8,815 nt of DNA from CAYZJV01 sp964478945 (GTDB lineage Bacteria > Spirochaetota > Spirochaetia > Sphaerochaetales > Sphaerochaetaceae), in the NCBI GenBank assembly GCA_964478945.1, contig CAYZJV010000085.1, positions 1 through 8,815 on the forward strand. Reading direction: 5' to 3'. Position numbers and translations under genes: made by a program. The number at the start of each line of letters is the position of its first letter. The stretch's first letter is position 1. Shown here in pieces: positions 1 to 5,649 of this stretch. Under the pieces are notes generated by a model that was given only the letters and a program-made list of their open reading frames with translations, searched no databases and was not told where the DNA came from.

Positions 1-48
1 CAGCATGTGGTGACCGGAGGATCATAGAAATCCATAGGTCACCAGCTG
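1..48. repeat. Imperfect inverted repeat (hairpin) at left edge
   Basis: TGGTGACC at 8-15 is matched by its exact reverse complement GGTCACCA at 37-44, with a 21-base loop. Flanking CAGC at 1-4 and GCTG at 45-48 can extend the stem after a three-base bulge (5-7). There is no T-run after the right arm on the plus strand, so it is not an obvious terminator. It could be an RNA structure, an operator or the edge of an element cut by the window boundary; nothing in the sequence decides between these. Confidence 0.35.
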
Positions 49-158
49 TTGGTTCTCTGTCAATGTGTGAATCTTCTAAGCTACCTGTCATGTGAGCACA
101 AGTGAAGAGGATCGGGTAGAAATGGGTACGGCTTCTAATAAAAGGGGATGTCCTTGTC

Positions 159-485
159 ATGGCCGCCGGCATAGCAGGTGGTGGTCATGGCTATCTTCTT
201 CTGGATAAATCCAAGTTGTTGAACTTTTCGGACAGTCTTCCTCAGTATGGATATGCTTGGACCGTTCATGATCTAGATGAGTTGTTGGATTTTGATGAGA
301 TTATTGATTCTGCCCGAAGAAACCACAAGTGGTCGTGTAGGGATCCTCTCCCGATCAATATTAGCCAGGAGAGCCTGGACATGGCAAAGCTCCTGAAGAT
401 GAAGGAGCTTCGTAATACCATGACTCTTATACAGTTCCGCTCTGCCATGAAGCTTGACCTGAACAAGAACCTGAGCCGGATTTAG
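159..485 (+). CDS. Small hypothetical protein, 108 aa
   Basis: I do not recognise this protein. The reading frame runs from ATG 159 to TAG 483-485. The preceding in-frame stop is at 117-119 and there is no other start codon between, so the start is ATG 159; a GGGGA stretch (144-148) lies about 10 bases upstream as a possible ribosome-binding site. The N-terminus is glycine-rich (AAGIAGGGHG), the middle is acidic (HDLDELLDFDE, residues about 37-47) and the C-terminus is basic and helix-prone (KLLKMKELRN onward). No signal peptide, membrane segment or catalytic motif is visible. The intrinsic terminator at 540-565 lies about 55 bases past the stop, which supports plus-strand transcription. The same frame is open from 3 to 92 before stops at 93 and 117, so it may be the 3' remnant of a longer decayed gene. 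It is transcribed toward the importer operon. Confidence 0.35.
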   Translation: MAAGIAGGGHGYLLLDKSKLLNFSDSLPQYGYAWTVHDLDELLDFDEIIDSARRNHKWSCRDPLPINISQESLDMAKLLKMKELRNTMTLIQFRSAMKLDLNKNLSRI

Positions 486-539
486 TAGGAGAATTGATTT
501 TCTTGTGTTTCCCTTGAAAACTTCTTTTGACGATGCCAT

Positions 540-565
540 TCAGCCTTTTGGGCTGATTTTTCTTT
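540..565 (+). terminator. Rho-independent terminator
   Basis: TCAGCC (540-545) pairs with GGCTGA (551-556) around a five-base loop TTTTG, followed at once by TTTTTCTTT. The U-tract is only on the plus-strand side, so this terminates plus-strand transcription, probably of the small ORF ending at 485. Confidence 0.7.
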
Positions 566-629
566 CAGCAAGTCCGAAAGTAGGGATTCCACACCTGCTA
601 CTACTGTTCATATATTGATATACGAAATC

Positions 630-663
630 GGACAAAAGTGCGGTGCTACCTCGTAGAAACACC
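630..663 (-). terminator. Possible terminator of the importer operon
   Basis: Read on the minus strand, GGTG-(AAA complement bulge)-CTAC pairs with GTAG-CACC around a three-base loop (642-663), followed after GCAC by TTTTG. This is a bulged stem with a short U-run, 115 bases past the permease stop. It is weaker than a textbook terminator and may act together with the hairpin at 713-767. Confidence 0.3.
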
Positions 664-712
664 TGGGTGGGTCGGTAGAGGCAGAATTGTCATTCTGATA
701 TTCCTCCCATAT

Positions 713-767
713 GCAATCTCTGAACCGAAGAATCATGGTACGCTACATGCGATGGTACAGAGATTGC
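713..767 (-). repeat. Long hairpin just past the importer operon
   Basis: GCAATCTCTG (713-722) is exactly complementary to CAGAGATTGC (758-767). After one A/A mismatch the stem continues with ACC (724-726) against GGT (754-756), and an inner stem CAT-GTA/TAC-ATG with a bulged G can form in the loop. It begins 12 bases beyond the permease stop codon (779-781). No U-run follows on the minus strand, so protection of the mRNA 3' end is at least as likely as termination. Confidence 0.5.
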
Positions 768-778
768 CTTGCGACCTA

Positions 779-1693
779 CTAGTGTTCTTCGTAATAGGCT
801 ACTCCCAATTTCGAAGGAACATTGAACGATCTTCTGCTGATCGTCAGTACGATCGTCAGTATGTAGGGGAGGGAGATGAACAACTCGTTCGGAAGTATCG
901 TCGAAGCATTCGCCTGCATCAAAATGGCAAAGGCTTCGGCCAAGCCAAACACAAGGGTGCCTACAAACGCTCCAATTGGATTCCAGTTCCCCAGGAAACA
1001 GATGGCAAACGCAATCCATCCTCTTCCGCCGATCATGTTGGTGGTGAACATTCCCAGATATCCGATTGAGTAGAATGCACCGGCGATACCGCAGATGATA
1101 CCCGATATGGAGACGGTGACGAATCTCACCTTGGATACGCTGATTCCGGATACATCGACAGCCTCGGGATTCTCTCCAGTCGATCTGATCACCAAACCCA
1201 ACGAAGTCTTGTACAGGATGAAGTATCCCAATGGAACGAGGAGATAGATTGAGTACGTCAGTATGTTTTGGTTGAAGAATATCGGTCCAACGAATGGAAT
1301 CTTGGAGAGAAGTGGTATCGCTATCTTCTGCAGCGGTTCAACGGTCAGGGGAGACAAGGGAACGCCGAATACCACCCGTTGCAGGAAGGAACAGAGACCT
1401 AGGATGAGAATATTGATGGCCGTTCCCGTCACAATCTGGTGTTGCTTCAGCGTCACTACGATATAGGCATACAGCATTGCGACGAGCAACCCTGCAAGGG
1501 CTGCATAGAGAAGCCCCATGGCCAAACTTCCTGTGATATAGGCTGCGGTGAAGCCTGCCCATGCACCCATCAGGAAGATCCCCTCTATTGCCGTGACCAT
1601 CACACCGGTCCTTTCCGAAAATACTTCCGACAAGGAGCCTAGTAGGAGAGGAGTACTCATCATCACGGCCCTGGAAAACAAGTTGATCAACAT
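779..1693 (-). CDS. BMP-family ABC importer, second permease (YufQ/NupQ/PnrE-like), 304 aa
   Basis: Inner-membrane permease subunit of the BMP-type importer, expected to pair with the product of 1693-2745 to form the channel. The sequence is almost entirely hydrophobic, with roughly 8-9 membrane segments. It shows the family's N-terminal pattern around FSERTGVMVTAIEG, the following GAWAGF, and a cytoplasmic loop EAVDVSGISVSKV at about residues 176-188, which in this superfamily contacts the ATPase. Length is normal for the family. The start ATG (1693-1691) overlaps the upstream permease stop by one base (TAATG), and a strong GGAGGGG lies just upstream, so translation is probably coupled. It is the last gene of the operon. 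The substrate cannot be read from the permease. It belongs to the branched-chain/CUT2/BMP permease superfamily (BPD_transp_2); the operon partner settles the BMP class. Confidence 0.9.
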   Translation of the reverse strand: MLINLFSRAVMMSTPLLLGSLSEVFSERTGVMVTAIEGIFLMGAWAGFTAAYITGSLAMGLLYAALAGLLVAMLYAYIVVTLKQHQIVTGTAINILILGLCSFLQRVVFGVPLSPLTVEPLQKIAIPLLSKIPFVGPIFFNQNILTYSIYLLVPLGYFILYKTSLGLVIRSTGENPEAVDVSGISVSKVRFVTVSISGIICGIAGAFYSIGYLGMFTTNMIGGRGWIAFAICFLGNWNPIGAFVGTLVFGLAEAFAILMQANASTILPNELFISLPYILTIVLTISRRSFNVPSKLGVAYYEEH

Positions 1694-2745
1694 TATGCAA
1701 TCCCCTCCATAAGCAGTTTCTTATCCCTGTTCATTTCCCATCTTCTACGCACATAGTATGAGATGATCACGAACACCATGACGAATCCCTCCATCAAGTT
1801 GATGATGCTCGAAGGAACTCCCGACAACTGACCCATGATGGTTCCACCCACATGAAGCGCTCCGAAAAGGATTGAAGCGAAGATGATCCCGATGGGATTG
1901 CCGTTCGCCAATATCGCGATTCCGATGCCAAGTGCCCCGATCGAAGGATTGAAGCCTTGCAGAAGCATATGTTGCACACCATTTACTTCCGTCACACCGG
2001 CAAGACCCGCCAACCCTCCACTGATGATAAAGGAGATGATATAGATCTTCTCGGGATTGACTCCGCTCATCCTTGCAGCTTCCTGATTCTGTCCGACCGC
2101 CCTGATCCGAAAACCGAAGGTCGTCCTATAGAGGATGAGCCAGACTGTCACCGCAGCGAGTATCGCCAGGATGAATCCGAAATGGAGTCTTGTATGCGGT
2201 ACTATCTTGAACAACCATGTGCTTCTTGCAAGAGATTCGGTCTGGGGATATTCCCCTTTGTTCTCCATCAATACCGTCCTCAGCAGGTAGTTCATTAGAT
2301 TGAGGGCCACATATGTACTCATCATGCTGATGAGGAACTCGTTCGCTTTGAACTTAGCCTTGGCCACACCTATGAATCCTCCCCAGAGCCCACTGGTGAT
2401 AAAGGAGAGGATGATCGCCAAAGGGATTGCGAGAGCTGTAGGTAGCAGAAGCGACACCGTCACTGCCGTGATCGATCCTATGTAGAACTGCCCTTGCGCC
2501 CCGATATTGAACAAACTGGCCTTGAATGTGAATGCGAATGCCAATGCGGTGAAAATCAAGGGGGTGGCCTTCACGAATATTTCTCCAATGGTATATCCAT
2601 CACGGAACATGGAAGAGAAGAGAATGCCGAATACACTGAAGGGATTCTTCTTCAGAAAAAGTATCATGATACCGCTTAGCATCAATCCCAACACCACTGC
2701 AAAAAAGTTCGTGATCAAAATATCTCGAGTTTTCTTATCCATCAT
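1693..2745 (-). CDS. BMP-family ABC importer, first permease (YufP/NupP/PnrD-like), 350 aa
   Basis: Inner-membrane permease subunit, partner of the 779-1693 product. Family hallmarks are FNIGAQGQFYIG at about residues 79-90, the NEFLISMMSTYVALN segment, and the cytoplasmic loop EAARMSGVNPEKIY at about residues 219-232, where the ATPase is expected to dock. It is highly hydrophobic with about 9-10 membrane segments and a basic C-terminal tail (RRRWEMNRDKK), consistent with a cytoplasmic end. Two adjacent ATG codons open the frame (2745-2743 and 2742-2740). The first overlaps the ATPase stop as ATGA and the second as TGATG, so either start gives tight translational coupling; GGGAAG just upstream serves as the ribosome-binding site. 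Length is typical of the family. Confidence 0.9.
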   Translation of the reverse strand: MMDKKTRDILITNFFAVVLGLMLSGIMILFLKKNPFSVFGILFSSMFRDGYTIGEIFVKATPLIFTALAFAFTFKASLFNIGAQGQFYIGSITAVTVSLLLPTALAIPLAIILSFITSGLWGGFIGVAKAKFKANEFLISMMSTYVALNLMNYLLRTVLMENKGEYPQTESLARSTWLFKIVPHTRLHFGFILAILAAVTVWLILYRTTFGFRIRAVGQNQEAARMSGVNPEKIYIISFIISGGLAGLAGVTEVNGVQHMLLQGFNPSIGALGIGIAILANGNPIGIIFASILFGALHVGGTIMGQLSGVPSSIINLMEGFVMVFVIISYYVRRRWEMNRDKKLLMEGIA

Positions 2746-4259
2746 ACCACTTCCCGATGAGTATACCCGGCCATCAACAGACCTATCTTCTGACTGTCGA
2801 GCTCGGAAGTCCTGAAGATTCCCTGAATCTCTCCTTTATAGAACACTGCGACCCTATCGCACAAGGCAAAGATTTCCGACAATTCGGTGGAAACCAGCAT
2901 AATCGCCTTATTGTGCTTCTTCTCCTTCAGTATCGCCGAATGCACATTGTTGATCGCACCAAGATCCAATCCCCGGGTCGGCTGGTCGAAGATGATGAAA
3001 TCGCCACAGAATTCAACTTCCCTGCCAACAATGACCTTCTGTTGATTTCCTCCCGAGAGTTCCCGTGCAAGGGCATACGGTCCCGGTGCCTTCACATCGT
3101 ATTTCTTCAACATGGCGGAGGTCGTCTCAGCGAGTTTTTTCCTGTTGATTATCCCATGATTACTCCAAGTTCCATAGTAGCTGGCCTTCAACAGCATATT
3201 TTCGGAAAGGTTCATATCCATCACCATTCCATACCGATGCCTATCCGATGGGACATACCCCATTCCCATTGTGATCCTCTTGGCGACCGAGAGGTGGGTA
3301 ATATCCTGTTCGTTGAGTCGAATCGTACCAGAGGTGCTCTTCATCGCACCACAGAGTGTCATACACAGTTCCTGTTGTCCATTTCCCGACACTCCGGCTA
3401 TTCCAAAGATCTCACCTTTGTGAATTTCAAAATCGACATCATGCAGCAATGGAACTGCATTTTTTGGTGCCACTGTAAGCCCCTTCACAGAGAGACAGAC
3501 CTCGCCTTTCGGGCGTTCGTCTGTTCCCTTGTCCAACTCTTCAATCGAATGTTCGATCATCATTCTGGACAATTCCATCTCATTCGTCGCTTCCTTCAAG
3601 ACATTTCCAAAGACTTTTCCGGACCTCATCACGATGATTCTGTTGGCGACATGCATGACCTCTTTCAGTTTGTGGGTGATGAATATCACCGCATTCCCTT
3701 TCTTGGAATAGTCCTTGACAAACTCCATCAGATTGTCGATTTCCTGGGGAGTGAGAACCGCGGTAGGTTCATCCATGATCAACAGATTGGCATCGAGGTA
3801 GAGTGATTTGAGAATCTCTACTTTCTGTTGTTCCCCCACAGAGAGATCCTGTACCTTCTTTCGCACATCGACATTGAATCCGTATCTGTCCGCTAGTTGT
3901 TGGATGGTCTGTTCCGCTTCCTTCCAGTTGATCCTTCCCTTCACATTTCCAAGAATGATATTCTCTGTGACCGTATGGGCCGAGACGAGGGAAAAATGTT
4001 GTTGAATCATCGAGATCTTATGGTGCATCGCATCCCTTGGGGTCTTTATCGAGATTCGATTGCCTTCCTTGAAGATTTCACCCTCGTCCGCTTGGTACAG
4101 GCCATAAAGGATTTTCATGCAAGTGCTCTTGCCCGCGCCATTTTCTCCGAGAAGCGCGAGCACCTCACCTCTATCCACCGATAGGGAGACGTCCTTGTTC
4201 GCTATGACTTTCGCAAAGTACTTCGAAATGTGCTGTAGTTCAAAAAATGGTGTGCTCAT
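2742..4259 (-). CDS. BMP-family ABC importer, tandem ATPase (YufO/NupO/PnrC-like), 505 aa
   Basis: Cytoplasmic ATPase that powers the importer; one polypeptide with two ABC domains. First domain: Walker A GENGAGKS at residues 38-45, Q-loop in MIQQHFSL, signature LSVGEQQ near 140, Walker B LLIMDEPT near 160, switch histidine in ITHK near 196. Second domain: degenerate Walker A (GVSGNGQQEL), intact signature LSGGNQQ near 400 and Walker B FDQPTRGLD near 422 with Gln in place of the catalytic Glu. This one-good-one-poor arrangement is usual for the family. I chose ATG 4259 (MSTPFFEL) because AGGGA lies at the right distance upstream and it matches the usual family start. The frame is open to an ATG at 4373, which would run into the intergenic hairpin. 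ATG 4283, preceded by GAGGA, is a possible alternative. The stop overlaps permease 1. Confidence 0.93.
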   Translation of the reverse strand: MSTPFFELQHISKYFAKVIANKDVSLSVDRGEVLALLGENGAGKSTCMKILYGLYQADEGEIFKEGNRISIKTPRDAMHHKISMIQQHFSLVSAHTVTENIILGNVKGRINWKEAEQTIQQLADRYGFNVDVRKKVQDLSVGEQQKVEILKSLYLDANLLIMDEPTAVLTPQEIDNLMEFVKDYSKKGNAVIFITHKLKEVMHVANRIIVMRSGKVFGNVLKEATNEMELSRMMIEHSIEELDKGTDERPKGEVCLSVKGLTVAPKNAVPLLHDVDFEIHKGEIFGIAGVSGNGQQELCMTLCGAMKSTSGTIRLNEQDITHLSVAKRITMGMGYVPSDRHRYGMVMDMNLSENMLLKASYYGTWSNHGIINRKKLAETTSAMLKKYDVKAPGPYALARELSGGNQQKVIVGREVEFCGDFIIFDQPTRGLDLGAINNVHSAILKEKKHNKAIMLVSTELSEIFALCDRVAVFYKGEIQGIFRTSELDSQKIGLLMAGYTHREVV

Positions 4260-4370
4260 ATCATTTCCCTGAAAGGATACCATATGGAATGTTCCTCTAG
4301 TAGGATGGTGGGGGAACGACCGATATGTCCTTATGCGGGCTTCCAAGCCTTCCCCGGATCCTGAAAGATA

Positions 4371-4398
4371 CAATATCCCGATCGAAATCGGGATATTG
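4371..4398 (-). repeat. Strong intergenic hairpin after the binding-protein gene
   Basis: CAATATCCCGAT (4371-4382) and ATCGGGATATTG (4387-4398) form a perfect 12-bp stem with a four-base loop that reads TTCG on the minus-strand transcript. It lies 15 bases past the binding-protein stop and 112 bases before the ATPase start. The following bases (TATCTTTCAGG) are not a good U-tract. I read it as an RNA 3' stabiliser or leaky attenuator that raises binding-protein mRNA over the downstream genes. Confidence 0.7.
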
Positions 4399-4412
4399 CA
4401 TGATAGTGGCTT

Positions 4413-5426
4413 CTACTTGAACATCGATTGGAAATCGACTTCACCATCGAGGGCTTTCGCGATACCTGTTTCGACTCTTCCCTTGATATCCTCCGAGAAT
4501 CCTGCGGGATACACCGGCTTGAAGATTCCTTCTGCGATTCCGGCTTCATGCACCTGTCCACCTGTGAGGGTTCCTTCATAGAACTTCTCAACTGCCCATG
4601 TATAGAAGGATTGGAAATCGAAGATCACGGATGCTACCACGGTACCGGGCGCAATGTCATTCTGGTTGCTTGAGAAACCGACGAACTTCTGTCCTTTTTC
4701 CTTGGTCGCTTGGATCGCACCAAGACCCACCTGGTTGGCATACACGAACAGGGTATCGGCACCATTGTCGATCATGGTCTCTGCCATCTGCTTGCCAAGT
4801 GCGATATCATCCCAACTATTCGCATAGGATCTGGTTGCCGAGGCATCGGCGATGCCTCGATCGGCGGCAATGGCTACTGCGACCGCTTCATAGACATCCA
4901 ACAACTTTTCCATTGCTTCGTTGGGGAACCCACCGATTGTGGCGAATTGACCATTCTCGCTCACTTCACCTGCGATCAGGGCGGCGATGTAGCTGGCTTC
5001 GTATTCTTTGGGGAAAATGGGGGATACATTGGGATAATCGGCCCTGAATCCATTCACCACGCAGAATGTCGTGTCGGGATACTCAACCGCCACTTTGTTC
5101 GCCGCATCATCGAATTGTGTTCCCGCAGCCATGATCAGATCGTAGCCTCTTTCACTGTAGTTCCTGAAGGTCGACTCGTAATCCGAGGCCTGTACATTCT
5201 CGATGTATTCCATTCTTGTTCCGAGCTGTTCGTTGCATGCTACGAGGCCAGCATAGTTGGTGGCATTCCACGACTGGTCATTGATGGGCCCCGGAAGAAT
5301 CAGAACGATCTTCAAATCACTGATCTTCTTTTCTCCGGAAGTACCCTGGGCTTCCTTTGATCCTGCGGCGAAGATTGAAGCCGCAACCAGACAACCGATA
5401 AGCAATACTGACAATAACTTCTTCAT
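4413..5426 (-). CDS. BMP-family substrate-binding protein (PnrA/Med-like), 337 aa
   Basis: Extracytoplasmic binding protein that delivers substrate to the importer encoded downstream. The N-terminus MKKLLSVLLIGCLVAASIFA is a signal peptide. Cleavage near FA/AGSKEA is typical of spirochaete binding proteins, though LIGC at residues 9-12 could be read as an unusually early lipobox. Family signatures include NDQSWN at 49-54 (ligand-pocket motif after the first strand), the segment around AAGTQFDDAA, YEASYIAALIAGE, and the second-lobe run WDDIALGKQMAETMI, FVYANQVGLGA and VGFSSNQNDIAPG. The start is ATG 5426 because AAGGAG lies six bases upstream and the signal peptide begins there; the frame stays open to 5552, but that extension covers the promoter. 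It is the first gene of the operon, behind a sigma-54 promoter. Known BMP proteins bind purine nucleosides, but the substrate here is not established. Confidence 0.92.
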   Translation of the reverse strand: MKKLLSVLLIGCLVAASIFAAGSKEAQGTSGEKKISDLKIVLILPGPINDQSWNATNYAGLVACNEQLGTRMEYIENVQASDYESTFRNYSERGYDLIMAAGTQFDDAANKVAVEYPDTTFCVVNGFRADYPNVSPIFPKEYEASYIAALIAGEVSENGQFATIGGFPNEAMEKLLDVYEAVAVAIAADRGIADASATRSYANSWDDIALGKQMAETMIDNGADTLFVYANQVGLGAIQATKEKGQKFVGFSSNQNDIAPGTVVASVIFDFQSFYTWAVEKFYEGTLTGGQVHEAGIAEGIFKPVYPAGFSEDIKGRVETGIAKALDGEVDFQSMFK

Positions 5427-5466
5427 GTTCTCTCCTTTTTGATGAATTTTGTTCCTTCTCAATTCG

Positions 5467-5483
5467 ATGCAACTACCATGCCA
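5467..5483 (-). promoter_or_regulatory. Sigma-54 (-24/-12) promoter of the importer operon
   Basis: The minus strand reads TGGCATGGTAGTTGCAT. It matches the sigma-54 consensus TGGCAyrN4TTGCw at every defined position, with the GG and GC doublets exactly 12 bases apart (5482 and 5470). Transcription should start near 5457, leaving a leader of about 31 bases before the binding-protein ATG. The neighbouring divergent gene encodes a sigma-54 activator with an intact GAYTGA loop, which makes a chance match unlikely. Confidence 0.85.
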
Positions 5484-5551
5484 AGATTCTCTATAGCCAT
5501 GCATATTGTATCTGTGGTATGAATTTCCCAACTGCATACATTGCGATTTCA

Positions 5552-5559
5552 TTTTTTTT
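5552..5559. promoter_or_regulatory. A/T tract between activator site and sigma-54 promoter
   Basis: Eight consecutive T residues on the plus strand (A on the minus strand), at about -95 to -102 relative to the predicted importer start. It lies between the dyad at 5570-5586 and the -24/-12 box. A-tracts bend DNA, and a bend here could help the activator loop onto sigma-54 polymerase. The looping role is inference. Confidence 0.3.
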
Positions 5560-5564
5560 ATACT
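5559..5564 (+). promoter_or_regulatory. Possible -10 element of the regulator operon
   Basis: TATACT is a fair -10 hexamer in the plus direction, but no convincing -35 lies 16-18 bases upstream. If used, transcription would begin near 5571, inside the dyad at 5570-5586, so the activator would cover its own start site. This is weak evidence. Confidence 0.22.
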
Positions 5565-5569
5565 ACAGT

Positions 5570-5586
5570 TGTCCTAAAATAGGACA
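5570..5586. promoter_or_regulatory. Perfect dyad, probable activator-binding site (UAS 1)
   Basis: TGTCCTA-AAA-TAGGACA is a perfect 7-bp-arm dyad, 17 bp long, centred at 5578. That is about -121 from the predicted sigma-54 start, within the usual distance for an NtrC-type enhancer site. Its size and symmetry suit a Fis-type helix-turn-helix dimer, which is what the divergent regulator carries. There is no U-tract, so a terminator is unlikely. Confidence 0.7.
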
Positions 5587-5593
5587 GTGTGTG

Positions 5594-5625
5594 TTCAGAT
5601 TGTACTGTAATTTTCAGAGTTGTAC
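5594..5625 (+). repeat. Tandem direct repeat in the divergent control region
   Basis: TTCAGATTGTAC (5594-5605) recurs as TTCAGAGTTGTAC (5613-5625) with one inserted G. The starts are 19 bases apart, close to two helical turns. The second copy runs into the imperfect dyad at 5618-5637. This spacing suits tandem protein binding on one face of the DNA; the binder is unknown. Confidence 0.4.
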
Positions 5626-5637
5626 CTATGTAGGGAG
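5618..5637. promoter_or_regulatory. Imperfect second activator site (UAS 2)
   Basis: AGTTGTACCTATGTAGGGAG resembles the region of the perfect dyad (AGTTGTCCTAAAATAGGACAG): both have AGTTGT, CCTA and TAGG, with one inserted A and a two-base centre. The centres lie about 51.5 bp apart, close to five helical turns. It overlaps the ribosome-binding site of the regulator gene, so occupancy could also repress the regulator. Confidence 0.4.
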
Positions 5638-5649
5638 AAGAATATTTTG
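5632..5649 (+). promoter_or_regulatory. Ribosome-binding site and TTG start of the regulator gene
   Basis: AGGGAG (5632-5637) lies nine bases before TTG 5647-5649. Starting here yields MDILFIDDN, the standard beginning of a receiver domain. The earlier in-frame TTG at 5620 has no ribosome-binding site and would place the Shine-Dalgarno sequence inside the gene. The only nearby ATG (5628) is out of frame and followed by a stop. Confidence 0.7.

Larger units (their letters stand above)
486..778. other. Noncoding gap between convergent transcripts
   Basis: I see no credible gene here. The stretch holds the plus-strand terminator at 540-565 and several hairpins: 642-663, a small perfect one at 682-697 (CAGAAT-TGTC-ATTCTG) and a long one at 713-767. 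A GTCCGA/TCGGAC pair at 572-577 and 628-633 could close a larger fold. It is the meeting point of a plus-strand transcript and the minus-strand importer operon. The plus-strand ORF from 638 to 1069 runs into the antisense of the permease and is not credible. Confidence 0.6.

Noticed and set aside
636..660. T-box-like sequence on the minus strand (GAGGTAGCACCGCA, resembling the T-box core)
   Set aside because: It lies after, not before, the operon, no amino-acid gene follows, and the match to the T-box core is imperfect; T-boxes are not expected in spirochaetes.
638..1069. Plus-strand ORF overlapping the operon end
   Set aside because: It runs antisense into the second permease, has no ribosome-binding site and shows no recognisable domain.
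1636..1648. CCTAGTAGG palindrome resembling the activator dyad, inside permease 2
   Set aside because: It lacks the outer GTC/GAC bases and the three-base centre of the perfect dyad and lies within coding sequence; likely chance.
2757..3806. Long plus-strand ORF (349 codons) opposite the importer ATPase
   Set aside because: It lies entirely antisense to a well-conserved ABC ATPase, is rich in His, Cys and Arg as expected of a codon shadow, and shows no domain.
4260..4373. N-terminal extension of the importer ATPase to ATG 4373
   Set aside because: The extra residues have no family counterpart and begin in the intergenic hairpin. ATG 4259 has a suitable Shine-Dalgarno sequence and matches the family start.
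5388..5399. LIGC lipobox at residues 9-12 of the binding protein
   Set aside because: It would make an unusually short signal peptide, and the FAAGSKEA boundary is a better cleavage region. Not fully excluded, because spirochaete lipoboxes are relaxed.
5427..5552. N-terminal extension of the binding protein to ATG 5552
   Set aside because: It would translate through the sigma-54 promoter and leader; a good ribosome-binding site and signal peptide begin at 5426.
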